Assembly (NCBI GenBank): GCA_937864925.1
Contig: CALMFH010000065.1
Location: forward strand, 1-64,000
Reading direction: 5' to 3'
DNA from: an uncultured Alphaproteobacteria bacterium
Lineage (GTDB): Bacteria; Pseudomonadota; Alphaproteobacteria; Rhizobiales; Ancalomicrobiaceae
DNA length: 64,000 nt
Each line of letters starts with the position of its first letter. Position 1 is the stretch's first letter. The notes beneath the pieces are model-generated. The model had not been told where the DNA came from, did no database searches, and saw nothing but the letters and a program-made list of their open reading frames with translations. A program made the position numbers and the translations under genes. Positions 1 through 9,501 of the stretch are shown here, in pieces.

Positions 1-2
1 GC

Positions 3-893
3 GCCGGTTTTCGCGAGGATGTCGTCACCCCGGTCCGTCATCACCATCCGATGGTGCGTGCCGGCGAACCCGACGCCATGCTGCTGCTGATGCCGGCCTG
101 GACCGACACGGCCGCGTCCATCGCCGCCGAGGCGGTGACGGGCGTCAAGTTGGTGTCGGTGGTGCCGGGCAACGCCGGCCGTGGCCTGCCTTCGGTGATC
201 GGCACCTATGTGCTGATGTCCGGAGTGACCGGCGAACCGCTCGCCGTCCTCGACGGCACCCGCCTCACCCTGTGGCGCACCGCCGCCGCCTCGGCGCTCG
301 CCGCCGACTTCCTCGCCCGTGCCGACGCCGCACATCTGGTGATGGTCGGCGCCGGCGCACTCGCCGAACACCTGATCGAAGCGCACACCGCCATCCGCCC
401 GATTCGCCGTGTCTCGATCTGGAACCGCTCGTTCGACAAGGCGACCGCTCTCTCGGCGACCTTCGCCGGCCGCGGCTTCGAGGTCGTGGCGATCGCCGAT
501 CTCGACGCCGCCCTCGCCACGGCCGACGTCGTCTCCGCCGCCACCATGTCGGCGACGCCGCTGGTCCACGGTGCGGCGCTCCGCCCCGGCACTCACGTCG
601 ACCTCGTCGGCGGTTACACCCCGGCGATGCGCGAGGCCGACGATACGGCGATCGCGCGGGCCCGCGTCTACGTCGACACCCGCGCCGGGGCGCTGAAGGA
701 GGCCGGAGACCTGACACAGCCGATCGCCGCGGGCGTGCTGAAACCCGAGGACGTCGCCGGCGACCTCGCCGATCTCTGCCGCGGCCGCGTCGCCGGCCGC
801 AGTTCGCCCGACGAGATCACGCTGTTCAAATCGGTCGGCACGGCGCTCGAGGATCTCGTCGCGGCGCGGCTCGTCTGCGCCCGTGCGGCGTGA
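3..893 (+). CDS. Ornithine cyclodeaminase / mu-crystallin family protein (5' end outside window)
   Basis: The reading frame is open from the window edge (in frame from base 3, reading AGFREDVVTPVRHHHP before the first ATG at 51), so the N-terminus is cut off. The protein resembles the OCD/mu-crystallin family, NAD(P)-dependent enzymes that include ornithine cyclodeaminase, alanine dehydrogenase and ketimine reductases. The Rossmann signature is visible as VMVGAGALAEHLIEAH, followed by a basic segment (IRRVSIWNRS) suited to dinucleotide phosphate binding. A conserved C-terminal part reads GDLTQPIAAGVL and then ITLFKSVGTALEDL, both typical of the family. The exact substrate cannot be read from sequence. 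No operon partner is visible; the next gene starts about 107 bases downstream. Confidence 0.85.
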   Translation, partial: AGFREDVVTPVRHHHPMVRAGEPDAMLLLMPAWTDTAASIAAEAVTGVKLVSVVPGNAGRGLPSVIGTYVLMSGVTGEPLAVLDGTRLTLWRTAAASALAADFLARADAAHLVMVGAGALAEHLIEAHTAIRPIRRVSIWNRSFDKATALSATFAGRGFEVVAIADLDAALATADVVSAATMSATPLVHGAALRPGTHVDLVGGYTPAMREADDTAIARARVYVDTRAGALKEAGDLTQPIAAGVLKPEDVAGDLADLCRGRVAGRSSPDEITLFKSVGTALEDLVAARLVCARAA

Positions 894-941
894 CGCGGTT
901 TCCGATCGGATGGTACGGTTTCCCGGTGACATGCCGTGCCG

Positions 942-961
942 GATGGTTAACCATCGGTGAA
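942..961. promoter_or_regulatory. Palindrome with CtrA-like half-sites upstream of mepA
   Basis: A perfect 14-base palindrome, GATGGTTAACCATC (942-955), lies about 45 bases before the mepA start. Read as a CtrA box it is TTAA-N7-TGAA, seven of eight consensus bases. CtrA control of a cell-wall hydrolase would fit alphaproteobacterial biology, but this is inferred from sequence only. Confidence 0.3.
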
Positions 962-1000
962 GTTCCGTCGTGTCAGGATCGCCGGATCGATCCTCGCCGG

Positions 1001-1912
1001 ATGTCCGCCATGCGCCGTTTCGCCGTCGTTCTCTCCGTCCTCGTTGCCGCGTCGCCGGTTCTCGCCCAGGCGACCTTCGAGGAGACCAATGCCGAAATCG
1101 CCAAGGCGCGGGCCGAACTGCCGGCCGATGCCGCCAAGGTGCTGTTCGGGGGTGTCACCCGGCCGGCGCCGCTCGCCGCCCGCTCGATCGGCGGCTATGC
1201 CCGCGGCTGCCTCGCCGGCGCCACCGCCCTACCGGTCAACGGCAAGGCCTGGCAGGTGATGCGGCTGTCGCGCAATCGCAATTGGGGTCATCCCGCGCTG
1301 ATCACCTTCCTCGAACACTTCGCCGAGCGCGGCCGGAAGGTCGGATGGCCGGGGCTGCTCGTCGGCGACATGTCGCAGCCCCGCGGTGGCCCGATGATCA
1401 CCGGTCACGCCAGCCATCAGATCGGCCTCGACGCCGACATCTGGTTCCTGCCGATGCCGGAGCGCGAGCTGAGCCGCGCCGAACGCGAGACCATCTCGGC
1501 GGTGTCGATGGTCAAGATGGCGACCCGCGAGATCGACCCCGCGACCTGGACCCCGACCCGGATGGCGTTGGTTCGCGAAGCGGCCCTCGATCCGCACGTG
1601 GCGCGGATCTTCGTCCATCCGGCGATCAAGAAGGCGATGTGCGACGCGGCGACCGGCGATCGGGCCTGGCTCGGCAAAGTGCGCCCGTGGTACGGCCACA
1701 ACTACCACTTCCACGTCCGCCTCGCCTGCCCCGCGGGGACGGCGGACTGCAAGGATCAGGATCCCGCACCGGCGGGCGACGCCTGTGGCGCCGATCTCGC
1801 CTGGTGGCTGGGTCCGGAACCATGGAAGCCGTCACCGCCGGAAAAGCCGAGGCCGCCGCTCAAGCTCGCCGATCTGCCGCCGGCCTGCTCGCAGGTGATC
1901 GTCGCCGAGTGA
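1001..1912 (+). CDS. mepA: Penicillin-insensitive murein endopeptidase (MepA, M74 family)
   Basis: Predicted periplasmic zinc endopeptidase that cleaves cross-link bonds in peptidoglycan. About 303 aa if the ATG at 1001 is used; MRRF at 1010 is an alternative start. The N-terminus has a signal peptide (RRFAVVLSVLVAASPVLAQA). The MepA zinc and catalytic motifs are present: SRNRNWGHP, then GHASHQIGLDAD with its His and Asp, and GHNYHFHVRL near the C-terminus. Conserved cysteines surround the C-terminal region. The frame stays open far upstream (to 272), but this overlaps the preceding gene and lacks the signal peptide, so the short start is preferred. The gene is apparently monocistronic. Confidence 0.92.
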   Translation: MSAMRRFAVVLSVLVAASPVLAQATFEETNAEIAKARAELPADAAKVLFGGVTRPAPLAARSIGGYARGCLAGATALPVNGKAWQVMRLSRNRNWGHPALITFLEHFAERGRKVGWPGLLVGDMSQPRGGPMITGHASHQIGLDADIWFLPMPERELSRAERETISAVSMVKMATREIDPATWTPTRMALVREAALDPHVARIFVHPAIKKAMCDAATGDRAWLGKVRPWYGHNYHFHVRLACPAGTADCKDQDPAPAGDACGADLAWWLGPEPWKPSPPEKPRPPLKLADLPPACSQVIVAE

Positions 1913-1965
1913 GGCGCGGAAATCCGACATCCGCGCAACGCCCGAGCCGTGAGGTGCGAGGTGGG

Positions 1966-2511
1966 TCAGTGGGCGTCGCCGGCCGTGCCGTCGTGCGACG
2001 AGGCGGCGTGATGGGTCTCGAGGCGGTCCATGAAGGCCAGCGCGACACCGGAACCGACGAAGACGATGTGGATGATCACCATCCACTGGATGTCACGGTC
2101 GGTGTATTTCGGGATGTCCATGAAGATCTTGAGCAGATGGATGCCCGAGATAGCCACCATCGAGGCGATCAGCTTGAGCTTCAGGCCGGCGAAATCGACC
2201 TTGCCCATCCACTCCGGCTGGTCCTCGTGGCCGGCGAGGTCGATCTTGGAGACGAAGTTCTCGTAGCCGGAGAAGACGACGATCAGAAGCAGGTTGCCGG
2301 CGAGCGTCAGGTCGATCAGCGCCAGGAGCGCCAGGACCACGTCGCTCTCCGAGGCGTGCATCGCGTGCACCGCGAATTCGGCGAGTGACTGGATGAATTT
2401 GAACATCAGGATCAGCAGCGCGCCGATCAGGCCGACGTACATCGGCGCCATCAGCCAGCGACTGGCGAACAACCCACGCTCGATGTGATTCTCGACCATC
2501 TTTCTCACCAT
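1966..2511 (-). CDS. TIGR00645 / YqhA (UPF0114) family inner-membrane protein
   Basis: About 181 aa starting at MVRKMVENHIERGLFASRW, which matches the usual N-terminus of the YqhA/UPF0114 family; nine more residues are possible upstream. Three to four hydrophobic segments are visible (LMAPMYVGLIGALLILMF; VVLALLALIDLTLAGNLLLIVVF; LIASMVAISGIHLL; WMVIIHIVFVGSGVALAFM). The segment SGYENFVSKIDLAGHEDQPEWMGKVDF is the family's conserved core. The molecular function is unknown; it sits in the cytoplasmic membrane. The gene is transcribed leftward, away from the convergent mepA. Confidence 0.88.
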   Translation of the reverse strand: MVRKMVENHIERGLFASRWLMAPMYVGLIGALLILMFKFIQSLAEFAVHAMHASESDVVLALLALIDLTLAGNLLLIVVFSGYENFVSKIDLAGHEDQPEWMGKVDFAGLKLKLIASMVAISGIHLLKIFMDIPKYTDRDIQWMVIIHIVFVGSGVALAFMDRLETHHAASSHDGTAGDAH

Positions 2512-2563
2512 CGGCTCCTTCGCCCGCCGGGCCGGCATCGATCCGACCGTGGCGCATCGGTTA

Positions 2564-3520
2564 TCAGAGTTCGCTCAGGCCTGCCAGCACCTCGGCGACG
2601 TCCCGTCCGCGCGTGACGTAGAGTTCCTCGCCGAGCTCCAGCGCCTTCTTCGCCAGCTTGCGCCGGCGCCGGCCGATCGAGTCCAGGATCGCGGCGCGAC
2701 CCTCGCGCGGCCGCAGCAATCGTTCGTCGCGCTCGAGCCGATCGGAGAGCACGGCGAGATCGTGCTCCTCCCCGAGGATCTCGCCGAGCTCCTCGAGGTC
2801 ACGTTGGATGGCGGGGGTGGTGACCGTGGTCTCGATCGGCACCAGGGCGGAAAGGTGGCGCCGCTGTTTCACCCGCTTGCGCCAATCGTGCAGCGTTTCG
2901 ACGGTGAACCCCTCGCCGAGCTCGCGCCAGTCGCGCCGACCGCGGCGATAGGACGCGACCAGCGCCGCGGCGAGAAGGCGTCCGGCTTCGAAGCGATCGG
3001 GGAGCGAACGGGCATCGGCTTCGCTCGCCCTGAGTCTCGCCGCCACCTCTTCGAGCGGCGGCAGGGAACGATGGGCCTCGGCCCGCTCGACCTCCAGCCG
3101 CTCCACCAGGAGCCCGGCGGCGGCGACGTCGCGCCCCTCGGCGCGCGCCAGGATGCGGCGCGCCTCGAACACCGCCACGTCGGCTTCCCGCGCCCCGGAG
3201 AGCAGCCGTGCCGTGTCGCGCGCCTGGATCACCCGCGCTTCGCGATTGGCCCCCGGAACCTCGTCGAGAACGAAGAAGATGCTGCGTACCCGTTTGAGTC
3301 GGCGGCGTACCCGATGGATCGCCTCCTCCTTGGCGATCCCCGGATCGTCGAGCGCCTCGCGCGAGGTGACGATCTCGCCGATCAACACGCGCTTCAGCCC
3401 CTGCGCCAGCGTCTCGCCCGGTTCGAGCGCGAAGCGCCCCCTGCCCGCAGCATCCGGCGCCACTTCGAGTGGTGTGTCGTCGTAGGACAACGGACGCGGA
3501 TCGTCGTCGGGTCGGATCAT
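2564..3520 (-). CDS. CHAD domain-containing protein
   Basis: About 318 aa. CHAD domains are helical, rich in conserved His/Arg/Lys, and bind polyphosphate in studied members. The hallmark is visible as EEAIHRVRRRLKRVRSIFF, with a second basic helix DWRKRVKQRRH around residue 210. The chosen ATG (3520) is preceded by GGAGG at good spacing; an upstream ATG at 3559 has no such site. No CYTH/triphosphatase domain is fused and none is adjacent. A role in polyphosphate granule association is possible but inferred. The end lies about 50 bases from the YqhA-family gene, on the same strand. Confidence 0.85.
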   Translation of the reverse strand: MIRPDDDPRPLSYDDTPLEVAPDAAGRGRFALEPGETLAQGLKRVLIGEIVTSREALDDPGIAKEEAIHRVRRRLKRVRSIFFVLDEVPGANREARVIQARDTARLLSGAREADVAVFEARRILARAEGRDVAAAGLLVERLEVERAEAHRSLPPLEEVAARLRASEADARSLPDRFEAGRLLAAALVASYRRGRRDWRELGEGFTVETLHDWRKRVKQRRHLSALVPIETTVTTPAIQRDLEELGEILGEEHDLAVLSDRLERDERLLRPREGRAAILDSIGRRRRKLAKKALELGEELYVTRGRDVAEVLAGLSEL

Positions 3521-3783
3521 GATCGCGCCTCCGCTGACGTCGGGTCGAAGCCTTCGCATCCGAACGACATCCCGCCGTTGGCCGTTCGCCCGGTCCCGGC
3601 CGGCGATGGACGCGGCGGCGTCCTGCGATGGACTGCGAAGCCGAACATCTGCCTCCTCCCGCCCGGTTCACCACCGTGGGCGCACCCGGCAACCTCGCCG
3701 AACCGGTCGGCTCCGATCTCGTCCCCGAAGCGGCGACACCACCGATAGGGACCACCTTCGACGGTACCGTGACACCATCGCTC

Positions 3784-4101
3784 TCAGGGAACGATCCCGA
3801 TCGGGGCGGCCCGCCGTCGGCCGAGCGCGATCAGGACGGCGCCGAGGAGGCCGAGCAGGGCCCAGGTCGGCAGCGCCAACACCGTTCCCGTGACCGTCGA
3901 CCACGCCGACGCGCCGATCCGCCCCTCCACCATCCCGCGCAGTGCACCGAGCGAGGAGGGTGCCAATTCGCTCCAGGCGGCGAAGGCCGAGGTGATCACC
4001 GGCGCCGAGGCGGCGATCGACTTCATGCCGTCGACCACCGCGGCGACGAAACCGCCCGCCACCACCCACAATCCGACCATCCGCGAGATCGCCCTCAGCA
4101 T
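3784..4101 (-). CDS. Small two-helix membrane protein, unknown function
   Basis: 105 aa. Two hydrophobic stretches are visible, MVGLWVVAGGFVAAVVDGM near the N-terminus and TVLALPTWALLGLLGAVLIAL near the C-terminus, followed by a basic tail GRRRAAP. This suggests an inner-membrane protein with both ends on the same side. A GAGG ribosome-binding site precedes the ATG at 4101. I do not recognise a functional family with confidence. It lies alone between the CHAD gene and the malic enzyme gene, with no operon partner on its strand. Confidence 0.6.
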   Translation of the reverse strand: MLRAISRMVGLWVVAGGFVAAVVDGMKSIAASAPVITSAFAAWSELAPSSLGALRGMVEGRIGASAWSTVTGTVLALPTWALLGLLGAVLIALGRRRAAPIGIVP

Positions 4102-4551
4102 TCCGACCTCGTTCTCTTCCCATCCGACCGCTTCGCGACCGGATCACCATGATCTTGTCACCGTGACGACCACGCCACCGACGTCCTGCTCGCCGCCGAG
4201 GATCCGACCCGCCTCGACGGCAGGGTCGCCGGCCCCCGTGGCCGAATCCGTCCGCCCAAGGTGGGGTCGTTCCGTCGCCGCGGCAACCACTCGTCGATCG
4301 GACCCGACGTCGGGCGGCGATGTGTGCGATGCAACATGATTTGTCGCAGAAATTCAATCGATTACGCGCAATTTTCTGCGGGCCGCGTCGCTTGCGTCCC
4401 CCCGCGGCTCCGGTTAACGGTTGCGACGAGAGGTCGCAGGCGAAGAGACCGAGCCGTAGCCGCGACCGGTACCGAAGACGAGCGGGATCGCCGAGGTCGT
4501 GCGCCGTGTATGCGTCGCGCATTCCGAGCGCTCCGCGGAGGGGGGAACTCC
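4102..4551. other. Intergenic region before malic enzyme, with an inverted repeat
   Basis: No convincing gene. This divergent spacer should hold promoters for the small membrane protein (leftward) and malic enzyme (rightward). An imperfect inverted repeat occupies 4345-4380, arms CGCAGAAATT and AATTTTCTGCG, separated by 15 bases that are AT-rich for this genome. It could be an operator or a leader hairpin of maeB; there is no direct evidence for either. Confidence 0.4.
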
Positions 4552-6897
4552 ATGGCGATGGACGACATCTCGTCGGCGAAGGCCGACCACGCCACCCGCA
4601 GCCACAACGACGAACTCTCCGAAGCCGCGCTCTTCTTCCACAAGATGCCGCGACCGGGAAAGCTGGAGATCCAGGCGACCAAGCCGCTCGGCAATCAGCG
4701 CGATCTGGCGCTCGCCTATTCGCCGGGCGTCGCCGCGCCCTGCCTCGCCATCAAGGACGATCCCGACACCGCCGCCGACTACACCGCCCGCGGCAATCTG
4801 GTGGCGGTGATCTCCAACGGTACCGCCGTCCTCGGCCTCGGCAACATCGGGCCCCTGGCGTCGAAGCCGGTGATGGAGGGCAAGGCGGTCCTCTTCAAGA
4901 AGTTCGCCGACATCGACGTCTTCGACGTGGAGATCGACGCGCCGACGGTCGAGCGCATGGTCGACGTCGTCTCGGCGCTGGAGCCGACCTTCGGCGGCAT
5001 CAACCTCGAGGACATCAAGGCGCCCGAGTGTTTCGAGGTCGAGCGCATCCTGCGCGACAAGATGAAGATCCCGGTCTTCCACGACGACCAGCACGGCACC
5101 GCGATCATCGTCGCCGCCGCCGTGACCAACGGGCTGGAGATCGCCGGCAAGGCGATCGAAACCGTGAAGATCGTCGCCTCCGGCGCCGGCGCGGCGGCGC
5201 TCGCCTGCCTGAATCTGCTGGTCTCGCTCGGGGCACGGCGCGAGAACATCTGGGTCTGCGACCTCGAGGGTCTCGTCTACGAGGGTCGCACCACGCTGAT
5301 GGACCCCTACAAGGCGATCTATGCGAAAGCCACCGACAAGCGCACGCTGGCCGAGGTGATCGACGGCGCCGATGTCTTCCTCGGCCTCTCCGCCGGCGGG
5401 GTGCTGAAGCCGGACCTGTTGGAGAAGATGTCGGCGAAGCCGATGATCCTGGCGCTCGCCAATCCCACGCCGGAGATCATGCCGGATCTCGCCCGCAAGG
5501 TGCGGCCCGACGCCATGATCTGCACCGGGCGCTCGGATTTCCCCAATCAGGTCAACAACGTCCTCTGTTTCCCCTACATCTTCCGCGGCGCTCTCGACGT
5601 CGGCGCCACCGCGATCAACGAGGAGATGAAGCGGGCGGCGGTCGAAGCCATCGCCGGGCTCGCCCGCGAAGAGCCCTCGGAGGTGGCGGCGCGCGCCTAT
5701 GGCGGCGTCACCCACACCTTCGGGCCGGAATACCTGATCCCCTCGCCTTTCGATCAGCGTCTCATCCTGCGCATCGCTCCGGCGGTGGCCAGGGCCGCCA
5801 TGCGGACCGGCGTCGCCACCCGACCGATCGTCGATTTCGACGCCTACAACGATCGGCTCGTCCGCTTCGTCTTCCGCTCCGGACTGGTGATGAAGCCGGT
5901 GACGGCGGCGGCCAAGGCGGCCAAGGTCAAGAGCCGCATCGTCTACACCGACGGCGAGGACGAGCGTGTGCTGCGCGCCGCCCAGGTGTTGCTCGAAGAG
6001 GGCATCGCCGCACCGATCCTGATCGGCCGGCCCAAGGTGATCGAGACGCGCTGCGAACGCTTCGGTCTGAAGATCCGGCCGAACGTCGACCTCGAGGTGG
6101 TCGATCCGTCGCACGATCCGCGCTTCAACGACTATGCCTCGACCTATTTCGCCAAGGTCGGCCGCAAGGGCGTCACTCCGGACGGTGCCAAGACCATCGT
6201 GCGTTCCAACACCACGGTGATCGGCGCCATCGCGGTCGAACGCGGCGATGCCGATGCGCTGATCTGCGGCCTGGAAGGTGGCTTCATCCGCCACCTCAAG
6301 GTGGTCGGGGACGTCATCGGCCTGGAGAGCCCCGAGGACCACTTCGCCACCCTGTCGCTGCTCATCTCGCAGCGCGGCGCCTGGTTCCTCACCGACACCT
6401 ACGGCACCCCGGACCCGACGCCCGAGGAGATCGCCCGCACCACCATCCTCGCCGCTCGCCACATCCGCCGCTTCGGCCTGCCACCCAAGGCGGCGCTGCT
6501 GTCGGCGTCAAACTTCGGCTCGCGCGATCTCGTCTCCGCCCACAAGATGCGTGCGGCCCTCGCGATCGTGAACCGGCTGGAACCGAGCCTCGAGATCGAC
6601 GGCGAGATGCACGGCGACGCGGCGCTCAACACCGTCATGCGCGAGCGCGTCATGCCGGGTTCGCCGCTGAAGGGCGAGGCGAACCTGCTGGTCTTCCCCT
6701 CGCTCGACGCCGCCAACATCACCCTGAACCTGGTCAAGGCGATGACCGACGCTCTCCACGTCGGCCCGATCCTGCTCGGCGCGGCACGCGCGGCTCACGT
6801 CCTCACCCCCTCGGTGACCTCCCGCGGCGTCGTCAACATGTCGACGCTCGCCGCCGTCGAGGCCGCCTCGCGCGCCGCCGAGCATCCCACGAGGTGA
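4552..6897 (+). CDS. maeB: NADP-dependent malic enzyme with phosphotransacetylase-like domain
   Basis: About 781 aa, the usual size of the large two-domain bacterial malic enzyme that converts malate to pyruvate and CO2 with NADP+ reduction. The N-terminal malic domain covers roughly residues 20-430 ([36 protein letters not shown] as the nucleotide-binding fold; [11 protein letters not shown]). The C-terminal phosphotransacetylase-like domain covers about 450-770 ([41 protein letters not shown]). In characterised homologues that domain is regulatory rather than catalytic. The start at 4552 follows a purine-rich site (GGAGGGGGGAA). In a diazotroph this enzyme can feed pyruvate and NADPH; this is inference. 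Confidence 0.95.
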   Translation: MAMDDISSAKADHATRSHNDELSEAALFFHKMPRPGKLEIQATKPLGNQRDLALAYSPGVAAPCLAIKDDPDTAADYTARGNLVAVISNGTAVLGLGNIGPLASKPVMEGKAVLFKKFADIDVFDVEIDAPTVERMVDVVSALEPTFGGINLEDIKAPECFEVERILRDKMKIPVFHDDQHGTAIIVAAAVTNGLEIAGKAIETVKIVASGAGAAALACLNLLVSLGARRENIWVCDLEGLVYEGRTTLMDPYKAIYAKATDKRTLAEVIDGADVFLGLSAGGVLKPDLLEKMSAKPMILALANPTPEIMPDLARKVRPDAMICTGRSDFPNQVNNVLCFPYIFRGALDVGATAINEEMKRAAVEAIAGLAREEPSEVAARAYGGVTHTFGPEYLIPSPFDQRLILRIAPAVARAAMRTGVATRPIVDFDAYNDRLVRFVFRSGLVMKPVTAAAKAAKVKSRIVYTDGEDERVLRAAQVLLEEGIAAPILIGRPKVIETRCERFGLKIRPNVDLEVVDPSHDPRFNDYASTYFAKVGRKGVTPDGAKTIVRSNTTVIGAIAVERGDADALICGLEGGFIRHLKVVGDVIGLESPEDHFATLSLLISQRGAWFLTDTYGTPDPTPEEIARTTILAARHIRRFGLPPKAALLSASNFGSRDLVSAHKMRAALAIVNRLEPSLEIDGEMHGDAALNTVMRERVMPGSPLKGEANLLVFPSLDAANITLNLVKAMTDALHVGPILLGAARAAHVLTPSVTSRGVVNMSTLAAVEAASRAAEHPTR

Positions 6898-6922
6898 CCG
6901 AGATCCTTCGGCGCCACGAAAC

Positions 6923-6937
6923 TTAACCGTGCCTTAA
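6923..6937. promoter_or_regulatory. CtrA-type binding site upstream of the class A PBP gene
   Basis: The sequence TTAACCGTGCCTTAA is an exact match to the alphaproteobacterial CtrA full-site consensus TTAA-N7-TTAA. It is centred about 105 bases before the GTG start of the penicillin-binding protein gene, a distance compatible with direct control of its promoter. Cell-cycle control of cell-wall synthesis by CtrA is known in this class; binding here is inferred. Confidence 0.5.
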
Positions 6938-7034
6938 ATCGCCCGAATTAGCGTCGGATGAGGGGAATCACCGTGGGCACGGAGGTTCGCGGGCGGCGTG
7001 CGCGCGACGGCACGGTGCGGGGGCGGAGGTCGAG

Positions 7035-9302
7035 GTGGCGAAAGGGTCGCAGACCCGGCGGGATCCCGTCTTCGAGATGCCGGCCGACGAGCCGGATCGC
7101 CTCGATCTGCGGCTGAACCCGGAGGATCGCCCGACCGCCGGCCGCGGTCCGGTCCGTCGCCGCCCGGCTCATGCCCGCGGCAGCGGTCGGATCGAACCGG
7201 TCCTCGACATCACCGAACACGACATCACCGCCTCGCGCGACATCCCGAGCGTGCCGCGTGACGCCCCGCGCCGCCGGTCGCAGGCCCGCGCCGAAGACGA
7301 GGTCGAGGCCATGGAGGAGGAAGTCCCTCGCCGCCGTGATCACGGAAGCCGCCGCAAGGGCGGCCGGCCGCCGAGTGGTTTCGGCCACCTGGTTCGCCGG
7401 GTGCTCTACTGGTCGATCGTTCTCGGCATCTGGGTGGTGATCGGCGCCGGCGGCCTCGTCGTCTGGTACGGTGCCCGCCTGCCGCCGACCTCCGAATGGG
7501 CGGTGCCGAAGCGTCCTGCCAACGTCAAGATCGTCTCCGCCGACGGCAAGCTGGTCGGCAATCGCGGCGACACCGGCGGCGAGGCGGTGCGCCTCGCCGA
7601 CATGCCGCCGTGGCTGCCCGGCGCGGTGATCGCCATCGAGGACCGGCGTTTCCGCTCGCACTGGGGTGTCGATCCCGTCGGCCTCGCCCGCGCCGTCTTC
7701 GTCAACCTCACCCGGCGCGGCGTCTCTCAGGGCGGTTCGACCCTGACCCAGCAGCTCGCCAAGAACCTGTTCCTCACCCAGGAGCGTACCTTCGGCCGCA
7801 AGGTCCAGGAGGTGCTGCTGGCGCTGTGGTTGGAGCATGACTACTCCAAGGACCAGATCCTCGAGCTCTATCTCAACCGCGTCTACATGGGTGCCGGCGC
7901 CTATGGCGTCGATGCCGCGGCCCGGCGCTATTTCGGCAAATCGGCGCGCGAGGTGAACCCGATGGAGGCGGCGATGCTCGCCGGCCTCTTGAAGGCACCG
8001 TCGCGCTACGCCCCCTCGCACGATTCGGAGCGTGCCCGCGCCCGCGCCGAGGTGGTGCTCACCGCGATGGTCGAGACCGGGGTGTTGACCGCCGATCAGC
8101 GCGCCGCCGCGGTGGCGCAGCCGCGCATGACCTATGCCCGTGCCGACAACGGCTCGGAGAACTACGTCGCCGATTGGGTGATGGACCAGCTGCCGAGCTG
8201 GATCGGCGCCGTCGACAAGGACATCGTCGTCACCACCACCATCGACTCGTCTCTGCAGATGCTGGCCGAAGCGGCGCTGCAGGCCGGCCTCGCTCAGTTC
8301 GGCGACAAGAAGGACGTCAGTCAGGGCGCGGTGGTGTCGCTCGATCCGTCGGGCGCGGTCAAGGCGCTGGTCGGCGGCATCGACTATTCGAAGAGCCAGT
8401 TCAACCGCGCCATCCAGGCCAAGCGACAACCGGGCTCGACCTTCAAGCCCTTCGTCTATCTGGCGGCGATGGAGAAGGGCCTGACCCCCGACACCGTCCG
8501 TGTCGACGAGCCCTTCACCTGGAAGGGCTGGAGCCCGAAGAACTACGAGAAGGGCTTCAAGGGTCCGGTGACCCTCAAGGACGCCCTCGCCCAGTCGATC
8601 AACACCGTGGCGGCCAAGCTCGCCGTCGAGGTCGGCCCGCGCAACGTCGCCGACACCGCGATGCGCCTCGGCATCACCTCGCCGCTGATGGCGACGCCAT
8701 CGATCGCACTGGGCACCTCCGAGGTGACCCCGCTCGAGATCACCGCCGCCTTCGTGCCCTTCTCCAACGGCGGCCTCGGCGTCGTCCCCCACGTCGTCAC
8801 CCGCATCACCTCGGCCGACGGCAAGGTCCTCTACCAGCGCAAGGGTTCGGGCATCGGCCGGGTGATCGAGCCTGGCCCGCTCGCCGCGATGAACACCATG
8901 ATGGCCGAGACGCTCGCCACCGGCACCGCCAAGAAGGCGCAGATCCCCGGCTGGCCGGCGGCCGGCAAGACCGGCACCTCGCAGGAGTTCCGCGACGCCT
9001 GGTTCATCGGCTACACCGGCCTCTTGACCACCGGCGTCTGGCTCGGCAACGACGACGGCACCCCGACCAAGCGGGCGACCGGCGGTACGCTGGCGACGGT
9101 GGTGTGGCAACGCTTCATGCTCGACGCCCACCGCGGCCACCCGGCCGTGGCGATCCCGGGGGTGGGCGGAGGTGTTGTCACCGCGACCTCGGACGCCATG
9201 GGCTCCAAGGTGCGGCCCGACCCGGAAACGACGGGAACGACCGTCGCTCTGCCGCAGAAAACCCGCGACGGTGGGGATGCGCGAGGAATTTCTCAGCCCT
9301 GA
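7035..9302 (+). CDS. Class A penicillin-binding protein (PBP1A family)
   Basis: 755 aa bifunctional peptidoglycan synthase: transglycosylase plus transpeptidase, anchored in the inner membrane. A long basic, disordered cytoplasmic N-terminus (1-120) precedes one membrane helix (about 122-145). The GT51 domain shows AIEDRRFRSHWG with catalytic Glu near 202, then QGGSTLTQQLAKNLFL and LELYLNRVYMG. The transpeptidase domain shows the STFK active-site motif at Ser468, an SIN motif about 55 residues later, and KTGTS at Lys645. The GTG start has a strong GGAGGT site. Family members are often called mrcA/ponA or pbpC; the exact orthology is not resolved here. Confidence 0.93.
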   Translation: MAKGSQTRRDPVFEMPADEPDRLDLRLNPEDRPTAGRGPVRRRPAHARGSGRIEPVLDITEHDITASRDIPSVPRDAPRRRSQARAEDEVEAMEEEVPRRRDHGSRRKGGRPPSGFGHLVRRVLYWSIVLGIWVVIGAGGLVVWYGARLPPTSEWAVPKRPANVKIVSADGKLVGNRGDTGGEAVRLADMPPWLPGAVIAIEDRRFRSHWGVDPVGLARAVFVNLTRRGVSQGGSTLTQQLAKNLFLTQERTFGRKVQEVLLALWLEHDYSKDQILELYLNRVYMGAGAYGVDAAARRYFGKSAREVNPMEAAMLAGLLKAPSRYAPSHDSERARARAEVVLTAMVETGVLTADQRAAAVAQPRMTYARADNGSENYVADWVMDQLPSWIGAVDKDIVVTTTIDSSLQMLAEAALQAGLAQFGDKKDVSQGAVVSLDPSGAVKALVGGIDYSKSQFNRAIQAKRQPGSTFKPFVYLAAMEKGLTPDTVRVDEPFTWKGWSPKNYEKGFKGPVTLKDALAQSINTVAAKLAVEVGPRNVADTAMRLGITSPLMATPSIALGTSEVTPLEITAAFVPFSNGGLGVVPHVVTRITSADGKVLYQRKGSGIGRVIEPGPLAAMNTMMAETLATGTAKKAQIPGWPAAGKTGTSQEFRDAWFIGYTGLLTTGVWLGNDDGTPTKRATGGTLATVVWQRFMLDAHRGHPAVAIPGVGGGVVTATSDAMGSKVRPDPETTGTTVALPQKTRDGGDARGISQP

Positions 9303-9501
9303 ATGTCACCCTGATTGCATCGGGCATAAAGAAATCTGCATATCTCAACCGAAATACAACCGAAACGAGTGTACGGTTTGTTGAATCGATGAGCTGAAAA
9401 ACTAAGCTCAGGTTGTATCCGATGTCATGCTCCCGCAGGTTGCATAGTTTCCTGAGCTTCCGCATCTCCGGCGGCGGCGCCAAGTCGATAGGACACACCG
9501 C
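9303..9501. other. AT-richer spacer at the left edge of a low-GC insert
   Basis: No gene seen. Base composition drops relative to both neighbours. It contains a short inverted repeat, TGAGCT ... AGCTCA (9390-9410), with a nine-base A-rich loop, and a looser pair around 9347-9384 (TCAACCG ... CGGTTTGTTGA). These may be the terminator of the PBP gene or the edge of an acquired segment. Confidence 0.35.

Noticed and set aside
272-1000. Upstream extension of mepA to a 546-aa protein
   Set aside because: It would overlap the cyclodeaminase gene in another frame and bury the signal peptide; the extension is arginine-rich shadow sequence.
4414-6462. 682-aa open frame on the minus strand opposite malic enzyme
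   Set aside because: Composition is a mirror of the GC-rich coding strand (Asp/Arg/Gly/His-rich, no domain), while the plus strand encodes a clear malic enzyme.
6948-9140. 730-aa open frame opposite the PBP gene
   Set aside because: Shadow of a high-GC gene; the plus strand has all PBP catalytic motifs.
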